From the NCBI GenBank assembly GCA_013368325.1, contig JAACJK010000167.1:620001-684000 (forward strand): a DNA stretch of 64,000 nt, read 5' to 3'. Below the pieces are notes generated by a model. It was not told where the DNA came from. It worked only from the letters and a program-made list of their open reading frames with translations, and made no database searches. Both the position numbers and the translations under genes were made by a program. The stretch's first letter is position 1. Each line of letters begins with the position of its first letter. This document shows positions 1-11,382 of the stretch, piece by piece. The stretch comes from Ephemerocybe angulata (lineage: Eukaryota; Basidiomycota; Agaricomycetes; Agaricales; Psathyrellaceae).

Positions 1-906
1 TCTCCTATAGTACCATGCGAGATCTCTGAACATTGAATCTGTGTGTTTAGATGCACCGTTCTAGGCTCATGCTCACCCTCGGCGGGACCTTTCTCACCGT
101 ACGCTGTCCTCTGCTTCCTTCACTTCGTCCATTTTCTAATTCTAAACAGATCTTAGGCATCGTTTCCGCCGAAACCCCCCTTGAGAACGACCGAAAGGAA
201 CGGGATGGTAAGTCGCGAACGCCAAATATCATCAATCTCTGTGCCTAACATCCGCTCACCACCCCCACAGCTAAGGACGAAAAGCGAAGGCAGAAACAGG
301 ACGAGCTGAACAAAATCAACCCAAGGCAGGATGCTCTCGCTTTCCTCAAAATTGACGTTGGGAACCTGCAGCCCTATACCGATCTGATCTGCGAAAGGCT
401 CTTCCTCTTTTCGGAGGTATGGGCTTCGGTACGCTACCTCCCTTCTACCTATTTTGGGCTCATTGACACTGACGCACAATCGTAGGTTCAAGTCCAAAGC
501 ACCCAGTTCAGGGAACATCTTAAAGGCGGGATGGATGCCGTCACCAAAACAGCCAGTTTACCTTTCCCTCCGTTTATTGGATATCTACTGACAACATCAC
601 TACTTACAGAGGTTCCGAAGAGAAGTGCAGCTTGCTCAAGCCGCCACTGGACCACTCATAAGGGGTTTGGATGCGTACTCCGCCGAGCTCGGCAGCAGGC
701 TTGTAAGGACGGGCCACCTGACGGTCGAGCAGCTATTCGAAGAGAAGAAGGCGCTATTTCGGATTGCAGACCAAATTAAAAGGTGGAGCGAACAGGAACC
801 CGACCCGCGCAGGGAAAAAGGAAGGCGAACTGGAGTGCAGAAGGATCCCGCAACTCGTGAGCGGGTGAAGCTGGAGCGAATGGCTGAGACGCTGCCGAAG
901 AACTGA
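1..906 (+). CDS. Unknown protein, 3' part of a multi-exon gene
   Basis: This is the C-terminal part of a gene that enters the window from the left. Exons read as about 150-207, 271-416, 486-539 and 610-906, joined by GT-AG introns; the third intron has a weak GTCACC donor. The product is charged and helical: a lysine/arginine-rich segment (AKDEKRRQKQDELNK), a more hydrophobic stretch around DALAFLKIDVGNLQPYTDLI, then a helical C-terminus ending ERMAETLPKN. I do not recognise the family. There is no NYN motif, so it is not an obvious member of the neighbouring NYN cluster. The reading frame is consistent across all four exons, which supports real coding, but the start is outside or near the left edge. 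Confidence 0.5.
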
Positions 907-1269
907 TGTCAATAGTGAAATTGGAGGCCTGGCTTGTCCTGGGGAGATAAGGATGGTGCGGCGTCGTAGTATGTTTGCGAAGGGATGTAACGAAATATGT
1001 AATTGTATATTGTTAACATGCGGATGAACTTAAATGTGTATGTATATCGTAAATCCAGGACATGGCGGTATGAATGGGAGTGAAAGAGACAGGGGGTTGT
1101 TTAACGATTCGGGAATTGGGATCGCTATATTAGTCCAGGAGACCGCGAGCGCTTATCACGACCAGCTGTTCGTCAAAAGCCCGTGTCTTGGGGTAGTCTT
1201 GGGGTATAGAGTGCATGGTGCCTGTTAACAGCCCACCCTTGGAGCTTACTACGTCCTCTGTCTGGCCTC
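907..1269. other. Intergenic, convergent 3' ends
   Basis: This AT-richer spacer lies between the end of the first gene and the end of the NYN-A pseudogene, which point towards each other. I see no coding frame and no repeat. Confidence 0.4.
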
Positions 1270-2103
1270 CTAAGTCGCCGCCTTGACCTTAGCGCTCAAC
1301 CTGGCGCTCCTCCGAACCGGCTGCCTGCTGCCTTTCTGAGCTTTCTTTGGCTGGAAGTTCGCTTTCTTGCCCTTCGAAGTAGATTTCTTTAAGCCTGTGC
1401 TCTTCTTTTTCTTCTGGCTCTTCGTCTCCTGCGCGTCCTTCTTCCTCTGCTTCTTCGTCTCTTGAGAGTTTGCCTTCTTCGGGTCTGCATTCTTCTTCTT
1501 TCCCTTCGAACTCGACTTCTTCTCCTTCGCATCTGCTTGCTTCGCCTTTTTCCTCTTCAAATCTTTCGGTTTCTTCGAGGCTGCACCCTTCTTCTTCGTT
1601 CCTTTCGACCCCCTCTTCTTCGGCGCAACTTTAAGAGGCCAATACGAGTCAGGCTCCTGGACCTTCACCAACGTCTTCCCTTTCATAACAAGGATCACGA
1701 TCCTCCTCAATATCAACTACCATTATCCGCAGATCAGCCATAGCGCAACGAGACGACGACTCATAATGCGGTAGGGATACCTACCCACTAAGGTATGCCC
1801 GATGGTCGACTTGGTCCCGTTCTTCGTTTAACGTTAACGTCCAGTGTGTTCAACCTTTCGGTCAAGACGTCCTCGTCCTTGGGCCACGGTGGACTAAGGT
1901 ACGCAGTCTTATGCTTGATTGGGCCATACTCCGCGCTGAGCTTCACGATACGGTTCAGCCCTTCGCCAATGTCGTCGTTCATAGCAGTTGTCATTGCTAT
2001 CACGGTTGAGTAGACCTAGGATCAGGATCTATTGTCTGTGAGACGAATAGATACACTCACACAGGTCCCAGAAGATGGCGACATCCCCTTTAATGGGAGC
2101 CAT
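1270..2103 (-). pseudogene. NYN-A: broken NYN-domain gene with lysine-rich tail
   Basis: A decayed NYN (PIN-like RNase) gene and the closest paralogue of NYN-D. Exon 1 (2103-2061) encodes MAPIKGDVAIFWDL, the standard NYN start strand with its first Asp; the intron is at the same place as in NYN-D. Exon 2 aligns with NYN-D through NDD...EYGPIKHKTAY to STIGHT, but a net 1-nt frameshift falls before STIGHT (about 1815). The segment that should carry the central Asp and the GDxDF motif is deleted around 1715-1800: the frame jumps from VDIE directly to RIVILVMKGKTLVKV. Downstream a frame of about 115 codons, extremely rich in Lys/Ser and ending RRSARLSAKVKAAT, is still open. The catalytic core is gone, so no RNase is expected. 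Confidence 0.72.
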
Positions 2104-2621
2104 GATGTTAATTGACGCGTTCGATAGCAGCTGGTGGTGGTGGTGGACGAGAGAGGGGCCGAGTGGCGGATATCCGAGGGACTCTGGACAGCGTGCGAAT
2201 GCCGCAATGTGGGGGAATGCCACCGTGCTATGCGCGAAAGAGCACCTCGAGGTACGGAGTGTCGAGCTCAACAACTGTACTGACTAGGGAAGGAAAGAAA
2301 CCTACCGCACAGATCCCATCAAGGCTGCAAGGTGAGCGCAGAGAGTAAATTGGACGTCCCGGTGACAATAAGGATGGTATGTATAGTTTACAACTGGTCA
2401 AGATAGAATGGTATTTGGCTATAACTGAGGAAGAGGGTATTCGAAAGTGTTGGTATATGTCATTTAGCTATGTGAAAATGGGAGCAGAGAGGGGTGCGTT
2501 CGGCGTATGGTGCGGCTGGTCCTGAATAGTTAGTCCTTCGGGATGTTGAGACCCGTCGCGAGTAGGAAGGAAGACTCTGAAGCCCGACGATATCGATGTC
2601 GGTCCAGAGCAAGGATTATAA
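2104..2621. other. Spacer between NYN-A and NYN-B
   Basis: This spacer separates two genes transcribed leftwards; it should hold the NYN-A promoter and the NYN-B 3' end. I see no other gene. Confidence 0.4.
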
Positions 2622-4345
2622 TCATCGTCTCCTTCGCTTGCTCGCCGCCGGCCTGGAGTCGCTATCATCATCATCAGAGTCGTCTGAACTCGAGCTCAGC
2701 CCCCGTTTCGCAGCACCGGTCGAGGTCACATCATCAGGGCCTCCATCGCTTTCTGAAGAGTCGGAGGAGCTGCTGTCCGAGTCCGAGGACTCGTCTGTGT
2801 CGCTTGAGGACCCTGATTCTGAGGACGACTCCGTGTCGCTCGAGGACTCTGATTCCGAGGACGACTCAGAGTCTGAATCACTATCTGAATCCGAGTCCAC
2901 TGCCGCCGAGCTGGCTGAGGATGTGGTAGTGCTTCCCAGCTCCATCTCCGATCCAGTGTCCGTTTCTGGTGGTACGCTTTCCCCCACCAGCTGAGAATCA
3001 GTAGATCCCCCCTTGCCTCGCACTCGACCCTCTCCGCTTCCCGGTGGCCGAAGTAGGCGCAGTTTCTTCTTGAGTCCAGCGAGAAGCAACACCGTCAGCC
3101 CTCGTGATACCAAGCTCTCTGTGAGTACGCTGAAGTCGCGGTCCTCTGATATGAGAGCAATAGTTTTCAAGTCCTTATTCTCCTGCAAAGCGGACACGAT
3201 ATCCACTAGATGAGGGTCGATGAATGAAGAGGTGGGGAGACAACTTTTAGCAAAGCTCACCCATGATTTCATGATCAACGACTTCACGGCAGCCGCTGAT
3301 TGCGGGGATGCAGCGCAGCTCTATACTGAATGCTTCTAGCTTGGTACCCAAGGGCTCCTTCCTTAATCCCCCTTTCGTTGCGATGTAGGCGTAGAACCCC
3401 AAGAGGCGATGAGCACGTTGGCAAGCAATGCCCTTGATGCGATTGAAGATGGCAGCCATTTCCTCGGGCCCTTCTGCATGTAGAACCTTGCGACGCAATG
3501 GACAATTCTCTGCGGCGCTTCAGCTTCGACGAGATCTCAAGCTCGAGGGCAATCTCACCGTAGTCCCAGAATATGGCGACCTCCCGGGTAGCCTTGGATC
3601 CAACCGGCTGGGGATGTTGAACACCTGTGGTTGCTTGAGCTTCCAGACTCGGAGGTGGAGAGCCAGCTTCAGACGCAGAGCCGGACGGTGTCTCGCGCTC
3701 CGAATGTTCGGAGATAGAGGACGAGCGGGGAGCATGAACAGCCTCGATAACCTGCGAAGATGTACTCTCCGCGGCGGATTTCCTAAATTCTGCTCGAAAG
3801 GAACCGCGGAGGCTTGGTAACAGTACAACAGGGCAGCCAAGCGCGCGAAGCTTGGTGATCAGGGTCACGAAGCTACCGGTGGTGGAGATAAACACAAATG
3901 TGGTGTTCTGAGGTGTGGCATTACTCGCTCTGAGCGACAATGCGGCATCCACTGTGCTGACTGAGTACATTCAGATTGAGAACGGACTCCTTCAGCGTAC
4001 CTATAATGTCCTCCCGTGGAAAACTCGAGCGGCACACGCCCACTTTCCGGTTCTTCAAGGTAGCCACCAGAGACTCAGCGGGTTCGTGGATGTAAGCGCA
4101 GAAAGTGGAGAGTTTTCCGTATGACCCCGCCGCGGACTTGAGTGACTGGATTACCTTTTCGTGTTTCCCAGATTCGTAGTCTTGGGAAGGTATCGGGCAG
4201 CTCTCTAGGCCGTCGACAATGAGGATTGGATGAGCCTTTGTACTTCTCGCAGATCATGTAGGCGAATAAGCTCACCGTAGTCCCAATAAATGAGGACCTT
4301 CGATCCGTGCGGCCTTGCGGCCAGAGTCTTCCCTCGTTTCGGCAT
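2622..4345 (-). CDS. NYN-B: double NYN-domain protein with Ser/Asp-rich tail
   Basis: Five exons (4345-4276, 4204-4001, 3960-3559, 3509-3261, 3205-2622) give 502 residues in one consistent frame. NYN domain 1: VLIYWDYE at about residues 17-24, GKLSTFCAYI, TVDAAL with Asp96; the usual (S/G)DxDF strand reads ISTTGSF at 116-122, so both acidic residues are missing. A Ser/Pro-rich linker follows. NYN domain 2: VAIFWDYENCP (about 219-229), GFYAYI, MVDIVSAL with Asp310, then ISEDRDF at 327-333, which keeps both Asp. The tail (about 385-480) is long Ser/Asp/Glu, ending in a KRRRR nuclear-type signal. NYN domains are PIN-fold nucleases that use clustered Asp; here I infer an inactive first domain and a possibly active second one. 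The layout matches NYN-E. Confidence 0.82.
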
Positions 4346-4815
4346 CGTTCCTCAATCAGGGCGTCTAAAGAGAGGACAACACTATGTCGGCAATAGAGGG
4401 AATCAGGCGCGTTTCGAAGCCGCTGGGAGCAAAACAAGAAATGAGAAGAGCAAGAGCAGTTATGTTAGATGGACACACAGCGTCGCGTCGACATCGGTGT
4501 TCTGGTTCAAGCACAGAATTCCGCGATGGGTGGCAGTGATCGGAGGGAAGATCAGAAACGGCCCGGACGAGGCCCGGGGCTATCTTATCCTCGCACTTAG
4601 GCGCCGCACTTCTTGTTCGTTCCGCCACCACCATGGCGTATTCTGGTGCCCACCGTCCATGCTCTAAGCTTCACAACATCGCGTTTCGTCGACTTGACCT
4701 CAGTACCACTCTCAGGCGTCGTTCATCTCAAGAAATGAATGAAGATCGAAGAAATATATACACAATGACTACGAACACAAACGAATGACATTTCGAGCGG
4801 TATCCATATTAAAAC
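4346..4815. other. Spacer upstream of NYN-B
   Basis: No supported gene. It should contain the NYN-B promoter and the 3' end of the next leftward gene. Confidence 0.4.
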
Positions 4816-6380
4816 CTAATCCCTTTTCCTTTTCTTCTCTATCCACGGGGCCTGCGACCTCACCACCCAAGGTCCAGCCTCTGGCTTGATATTCTTGATG
4901 TGATGGTACCTCTCCGCACAGGTATCATGAAGCCTCTTGTTAAACCCGACGCATCGTAAGATCGCACATTCGGCGCTGAGGTTACCAAGAAGGTAGAGAT
5001 ATCTGAAAGCCGCGGCGAGGTTGCAGCGGATATCACTTGACAATCCTTCGAGGCCTGTCGCAAGTGTGAGTTCCCCAAGAGTGTCTGCGATCTGGACGGT
5101 GCGGTGTTCAGTACAACGACGCTGTCCCCAAGTGAACTGACCTACGGCTTTCTCCATTCTATAGCACCCCCTAGGATTCCTCTGCCTGACGTCTTCGAAC
5201 GTGAAGCGCCCAGCATAATAGACATCTTTTCCACTTGTGAAGAAGAGCTCGACCGTCCTTCCGTACACCTTCGCGAAAGGAGAGTGCGGCGCCCATCCTT
5301 GGACCGTTCCTTCGAATCGAAGGGAAGGCCCGAAAGCGAAACCAATCTGGCAAGACATATCCTCCCATCGTATCACTCCTTGGTCAGGGAGATGGAGCAC
5401 GTGTGGAATGATGCTAGCTCAGAGGTAAGTATCTTATGGAACTTCGACGGTCGAACGAACTCACTCTGAAAACCCGTTCTGCGAGATGAAGTTCAGAAAC
5501 GTAAGTACACCTGTCACTGGGTCGGAGATCTACCTACGTACCGCTTGAAGGTAAGTCGTCAAGTTCATATCAGCGGGACAGATTGGCCTAAGCGAATCAT
5601 AGTTCAGTCTGTTCCTGTACCTCGGAAGGTTCTTCGAGTACTCGAAATACTGGCTAAGTAGCCACGGCTGTTGAGCATGATTAGACATGGTCTAGTGATT
5701 GTCCTGACTTGGGTGCCACTCACCTTGTTAAGCTCCTTCGACTCCTTCAGATTCTTGGCAGCCAACTGCAACTCTTCTCTTCCCCTCGCCGCATTCGCCT
5801 TCAGCTGACTGGCCTCCTCAGTCAAGTCGACAGCCTTCTCCTTCAAACTATCTCTCTCGATCGTTACTTCCGCCAACGCCGCCTCAAGCTCTGCCACTCG
5901 CGCCTCGGCGCCATCCTTCAGCACCGTGATCGAGTCCAGGTCCTTGAGCGCATAGTCAATAAGTGGGTGCATCGTCATGGGGTAAGGGCGACACTTACCT
6001 TTTTCGCCTTCGACTTACTATCCAATTTATCCTGCAGCTTCTCCACCTTTAGGCTCAGCTTCTCTTCCCTCTGGTGTGAGGCATCGAGCTCGTCCCTAAG
6101 CCGAGCGGCGATTGTCTCCGCTTCGGTGGCGCGTTCAGCCAGTTCCCTTTCGTTGTACAGCTCGGGCTTGATCATGGTAATTGTATCGTTTTTCGCCTGG
6201 AGAGCGCGTCAGAGATGAACTTATTGAAATTCAAGGGTTGCTCACCTTTTCGAGATCAGCTTCAAGCTCCCTGATTCTCGCCTTCAAGGTCTTCATCTGA
6301 CAACCCAGTAAATTGATCACCTCGTAGGCGCCACCGGCGCGACTTTCGTCAAATCCGTTGTCCTGGTTGGGGGGCGGCAT
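4816..6380 (-). CDS. Coiled-coil protein with a C-terminal domain resembling fungal DUF6697
   Basis: Six exons (6380-6246, 6196-5999, 5942-5724, 5667-5542, 5478-5465, 5413-4816) give 429 residues. Residues 1 to about 185 are heptad-like coiled coil rich in Glu/Lys/Leu (for example AEAETIAARLRDELDASHQ is not exact but typical; ELEAALAEVTIERDSLKEK is). The C-terminal half is globular with aromatic-rich strands (GVIRWEDMSCQIGFAF, ELFFTSGKDVYYAGRFTF) and ends in a basic KKRKRD tail. The coiled coil plus a terminal globular domain is the usual layout of Agaricomycete DUF6697 proteins; that family name is from memory and needs a profile search. Exon 5 is a 14-nt micro-exon, needed to keep the frame. 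Function unknown; the basic tail suggests a nuclear location. Confidence 0.7.
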
Positions 6381-7038
6381 CGTAGGGGCAAGAGGGACGA
6401 GAACTGGAGGGAGCTGCAGATACGTTTCCCATCCTTATCCTCCTTCAAATCCACCCTTCGCCCGCAGCTTCCATTCACCCTACCTAATTGAGCGGGGAAT
6501 GATTTGTCCCTGAACTTCGATTGGAGTTTCGATCGTGGTTTCGCCTCGTGTCCATTAAAAGCTCATTCAACTTCATCCCGATCACCCATGAAACATATTT
6601 GGACCAGATGAATTCTCGCTTACCGGCTTACTCTGGGAAGATCTGAGAGCGTCGTTATCGATATGCATTCGAAGTGGCTAGCTGAGTGCCATCCTTTTTG
6701 AAACATGTTAAGCGCTCGTTCTTTGGGCGCCTATCTCATGTGTCCCAAGAAGCACTTCTCCACTTTCATGCTGTCGCAGAATGCGCTGGGCAGCTGCGAA
6801 GAAGTCGACACCTGCTTCCGAAGGTGCGGTCCCGAGCAGGAACGAGGACCCCGCATCGCGCGGAGATCGCCGCCCTTGACTTCGCTCGCTTTGACATGTC
6901 ACATTCCCACGCAAACACGGGGCGAGGCTATCAAACCTCGTGCCAGCGCGTATATACCTTCTCCTTGCTTCCTGACACCATCCGCTGCCAGGCCCTGCGC
7001 GACGCGACGCGAACCATCTTCCGTTTCCCGTTCTCAAG
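6381..7038. other. Divergent intergenic region
   Basis: This lies between divergently transcribed genes (coiled-coil gene leftwards, NYN-C rightwards) and should hold both promoters. Open frames here overlap in several phases and show no conserved motif; I do not call a gene. Confidence 0.4.
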
Positions 7039-7748
7039 ATGTCGATCGTACCGCTTCAATACCCCGACTTCCATATGATATGGGACAATGGTATGATTTG
7101 GGTCTTTCGATTACGGAGCGGTTTGGCTGATTAGCGCTGGCCAGATACGTGCAACGTACCCTACCTCGAACTTCATGCGACCACATTTATGCAGGTGCTC
7201 AGAAAGGGGACAGTGCACGCTGACGTTGGGCCTACAATCATGTACACGACGGACCTGGTGTCTGAGGACGCGCAACAAAAGTATGAACTTTTCGGACGGA
7301 TCCCATACTGTGGATTTATATCCTGCGACGACAAAGAGGAGATGTATGACGAGATAATTAGTATGTGCCTTCATATTCATTGTTGCATGGAGAGATATTG
7401 ACAATCAGCACTTTTTCAGCGAACATTGGATTAGCTACCATTTCCGACCCCATTGGCACGATAGTCGTCGTCAGCAACGACGATGAACTCATCTCGAGGG
7501 TGCTCGATAGCGACAAGACAAAGTACATGAACGTCGTAAGCCTCAGGGATGTGACCGCCCCCGCCTGCACTCGACTTCGAACAATTCCCCGGAGGACTGT
7601 TTGGGATCATGACGAGGAGCTGTGGGTTGACCAGGGCGCTGGGGTGCTGGATTGGATGCAGACTGTGATAGAAGCGGCGTTTGGGACCTATGACTGTGAA
7701 GCCAACGGAATTAGGCTCTTCCCCGAGCCGATGGAATGGAAGATATAG
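7039..7748 (+). CDS. NYN-C: divergent single NYN-like protein
   Basis: Three exons (7039-7090, 7145-7360, 7420-7748) encode 198 residues. The N-terminus MSIVPLQYPDFHMIWDND has the NYN first strand (hydrophobic-W-D-N, residues 14-17). Exon 1 ends right after that motif, as in NYN-A, B, D, E and F. The later strand GTIVVVSNDDELISRVL (about 102-118) sits where GDxDFxxL is expected and keeps acidic residues as NDDEL. The central Asp position (TNIGLATI) is not acidic. The rest is unlike the other members. I infer a fast-evolving NYN relative. A structure prediction would decide whether it is a PIN fold. Confidence 0.62.
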
Positions 7749-7980
7749 ACGTCGGGGGCTAGGAATCATTTTTCTGTATAATATATCTTACCATCTGAGT
7801 CTAATAACATGTATATCTGTGATAATTCCAACTTGGGCTAATATAATCTTCCTGTAAACCTGTTCTTGAGCAGCGGAAGTTCAAAAACCACGGTTTCATC
7901 GACTTCCTTCCCACCTTGCAACTTCCCTAAGCAGAAGCACCTTCAACCCGTTCTCTTTCCTGTCGTATACCTTGACTCTC
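7749..7980. other. Spacer between NYN-C and NYN-D
   Basis: Short AT-rich spacer between two co-oriented genes; presumed terminator of NYN-C and promoter of NYN-D. Confidence 0.35.
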
Positions 7981-8756
7981 ATGGCCGAAAAAGGACTCGT
8001 CGCCGTGTTTTGGGAGCTTGGTCAGTGATCTTATGGTATATACCCTCTCACAGTCCCTTGGACTGACGGTCATTTAGCACAAACCCAAGCAATAAACGAC
8101 GACCCACGAGAGGTCATCGCAGCCATACAGGACCTCACGCGCGCCTACGGAGAGATAAAGAATCTGACTGCGTATACGCCATACGATCCAACCTCGAAGT
8201 TCCACGTCACCGTCATGCAGCGGCCCTTGTATAACCGACTCGCGAGCCTGGACTACGAGGTGAGATTCTGCCCGCCCGAGGGCCACCAGAGGCCAACAAT
8301 CGGACACTCCATCGTAGGTGAGCTGTCAGAACACACGTTATTCGAAAGATTCCTGTTTACTGAACCTTTTTGGAAGCCGACATCGCATTCTACTGCGCGT
8401 TGGAGCATCCCGAGACGACAACGATCGTGTTCATCACTGGTGACCGCGACTTCACGTATCTCGCCTCAGCGCTCCGCAAGCAGGGTATACAAATCGTTAT
8501 CCTGGTCATGGACGGTAACTCTCTCGTGGAGATAGAGGATTCCAATTCGTACTGGCCTCGCCCCTCCACACAAGAAGGAGACACTAAGGGCAAGAAACGG
8601 GCTGCGAAGTCGTATCTGTGTCGCAAGTCGTGGGGCGTCAAGGCTAAGGAATCGGATGAGGGATCGAAGCGAAGGAAGCCAGACGCGAAGGCGGAGAAGG
8701 TTAGAGCTGTGGGGTTTCTGGGATATTCAATCGGGGCCCGAAGACCACACCATTGA
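7981..8756 (+). CDS. NYN-D: single NYN-domain protein with basic tail
   Basis: Three exons (7981-8020, 8078-8317, 8377-8756) encode 219 residues. MAEKGLVAVFWEL is the NYN first strand with Asp replaced by Glu (residue 12). RPTIGHSIVADIAF carries the central Asp95, and IVFITGDRDFTYLASAL (about 110-126) has an intact GDxDF motif, the best conserved in the cluster. The tail from about 140 is basic (GKKRAAKS, GSKRRKPDAKAEK). NYN nucleases cut RNA using three to four Asp with a divalent metal; the Glu substitution may still allow metal binding. It is the intact paralogue of NYN-A (same intron position, alignable through DD...YGxIKxxTAY and TIGH). Likely a nuclear or nucleolar RNase, by inference. 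Confidence 0.82.
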
Positions 8757-9708
8757 ACATGGTCAACCATATAGCGAAGTGGAGTCGCTGCGAGGTGGGG
8801 TTTGGCTGAACCTTGTTTTGATAGACGCCCATCGGACACATGGGCTTACCAATTTATTTACCACGGTTTGAACGTGCAATCGTATTCTCTTGCTCTTGTA
8901 CCACCACCGTCCAGGACCCTCTTGTGTCGAAATCATGAGCTTTCAGACTCTTCGCCTTGTATGAATAATGCGCCGGCTTCCCAAATGACAATTGTGAGTC
9001 TGAGTCTGGATGATCCGATTGACTGGTCCGAACCTCGATCTCGAGCTCGGGTCGGCAATCGCCAAACGCAGATTCGAGTCCACTCAGAATTGGGGCCTTT
9101 TAAAGTGGTATGGGTAAAAGGTCGGTGTAAAGTCCATTTCATACTCAATAAATCCCGTCTGACGAGCTTGTAGAGCCTACTGGGGACATTGCAGCTATCT
9201 ATACGACCGATAGAGCGACTCTTCCCCTCGTGAAATGGCGTATCCCACTGCAATTGTGATATCCTTGTAGGCTCCTAATGGACTGAAAATTTTGGATTCG
9301 GGCCGCTTTCGACTTGATAAAGCTATAGCCTGAGTTCTGTTTCATTAAACCTGCCAACACTTCCTTTGAGGGACGCGGGGTCTCCTCAATAATGCCGTCT
9401 CAGTCAGTGCCGTCTCAGCCGCTCGCGGCGCTTTACCTGCCGCCTTACCAACAGCACGTCCAGTAACCATTATGAAGATACGTCGGCACTGTCGGAGATT
9501 CGACTTACCTCAACGGCCTCAGTGCTTGATCATTTCTGTGGAAGGTCGAGAACAGCTGCGATTACTTCTATTTCAGCCTTACCGCGGCTCTCGCCGAATA
9601 TAACCTTTTCGGCGGATGGACCAAAACACCGAGAAAAGGACAAACATTCTTCAACGTCTCGCACCGTGTCGTTACGTTGAGATGCCCAGTCTCTCTTCTT
9701 CTAACAAC
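8757..9708. other. Spacer between NYN-D and NYN-E
   Basis: No supported gene in about 950 bases. In-frame ATGs at 9616 and 9682 could extend NYN-E upstream. Confidence 0.4.
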
Positions 9709-11382
9709 ATGGCTTCGTCGATGCAACAGCCGAAGGAACGGAGAAGCTTTATCTACTGTGACTTGAGTAAGCTCGCTCACTGTCTATCAACCGACTTGCA
9801 ACTCACTCGTCGACGACACCTGCAGACAGCTTTCTAGTAACGTACAAAGAAAATAGCGACCGGGCCATCCATTGCATGACCACCCACCTCAAGTCGATGG
9901 CTAGTGTCCATGGAAAACCCATTCACTTCCATGCCCATCTCACGGAGTGGAACCTTCTTGCCCCAGGACAACTGTCACAGCTGAAGCAGGGGTTGAAGAA
10001 ACACAAAGCAGAGTTGCACTGCCTTCCTTCGCAGGATGCTATGGATAAAGACATACTTCGTACGTCTACCTCGTTATCTACACATTTATCGATTTATCCC
10101 CGGTATATTTACCCTCGTGTCAAGTTAACCAGCCAGCCTGGTCAGGCGAGAACGAGGGCGAAAGCCCGCAAGACACCACCATTGTCCTTGCAACGAAACG
10201 CGACGTCTCAGGCCTTACCGCTAAGATCCGGTCTTTTGGATCCAAGGTCCTCACCATCGCAGATATACCAGCGAGTGTAGTCGCTGCCCCGGCTACGACC
10301 ACGACATTAGAGGGCTCGAGAGCTTCGGGCTCGGGAATGAGCACATCGTCCACCCAAAGCGACACCCGCATTGGCTCTGGATCAGGTAGCTCATCTAGCA
10401 CCGGCTCCAACGTGATGGTACTTTGGGACTACGGTAAGCGCTAAGTTCTGGATTATTTACTCAAATCTTAACTGCAATATCTAGTCGACTGTCCCATCCC
10501 GGCCGTTGAGCGGAAGAAAGATGGCGGTTGGTCGCTCTTGCGACGCTTCGACTCGTTTATTTCTTCCAAGTTTGGACGCATTGCGAGCTTCTGCGCCTAC
10601 GTCACAAACATCGAGGATGCGAATTCTATTCGCGACATGATGAAGAAAGCCAGGGTCGATCTGCGTTGCGTCGAGCATGGCAGCACACTCGATGGCCCAG
10701 TCAGCCACAACATCACGGGTGCGTTCCCCACATCACTCACTTGCGGTTTCTTGAGCGCTAAACTTCTTTCCCTTCAGTCGATGCGGCGTACGCTATTCGC
10801 CAGCATCCACAGATAAGAAAGGTCATCTTGATCTGCAAAGACCGACGCTTCCGAATCCTCTGCCACAAGATTATCAACCACGGTCTCGGTCTGGTGCGGA
10901 TCCCAACGATGTACCCCAATACCGGGGCCGCCCAGGGTACGGGGATGCTCTGCACATCGTCGGACTATGAATGGACCTACCACTGCGGGGAAGGCGATGT
11001 CAGCGACCCGAATCCCGCAGCCGGACGAAACTCAGGCGCACCTTCACGCAATGAAGATGATCAGGACAATGAAGTGGACGAACTGGAGCCTGGTTTTAAG
11101 GCGCCATCAGGGTCAGGGATGGCCAGGGGCGACAAAGACGTCGCGAGAGAGAGCACTGGCGATGACGAAGACGAAGACGAGGACGAGGACGAAATGGGCG
11201 TCGACACTGAGTCTGAACATCCGGGGCCCAGTAGGTCCCGAAGTGCCTCTTCAGGGAGTATGTTTGTCCTTGAGGACACGGAGGAGTCAGACGAGGATGA
11301 TGAGAGACAGGCTAGTGGGTCAGGCAAAGAAAAAGATAGGGTAGAAGAAGTTTCCGGCTGGTCCTGCCTCTCTCATCTGTGA
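9709..11382 (+). CDS. NYN-E: double NYN-domain protein with acidic tail
   Basis: Five exons (9709-9766, 9826-10059, 10137-10433, 10485-10718, 10778-11382) encode 475 residues; in-frame upstream ATGs at 9682 and 9616 are alternatives. Domain 1: RSFIYCDLN (about 12-20), PIHFHAHL, and IVLATKRDVSGL (113-124) where GDxDF is expected, with one Asp left. A Gly/Ser linker follows. Domain 2: VMVLWDYVDCPIP (about 190-202), GRIASFCAYV, VDAAYAI with Asp276, then ILICKDRRF (291-299), in which the last Asp is Arg. The tail is strongly acidic (a Asp/Glu run around 11160-11200) with SGSG and SRSRS patches. Same architecture and domain order as NYN-B, so the two are paralogues. Both active sites look impaired, suggesting RNA binding or a scaffold role rather than cleavage; that is inference. 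Confidence 0.8.
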
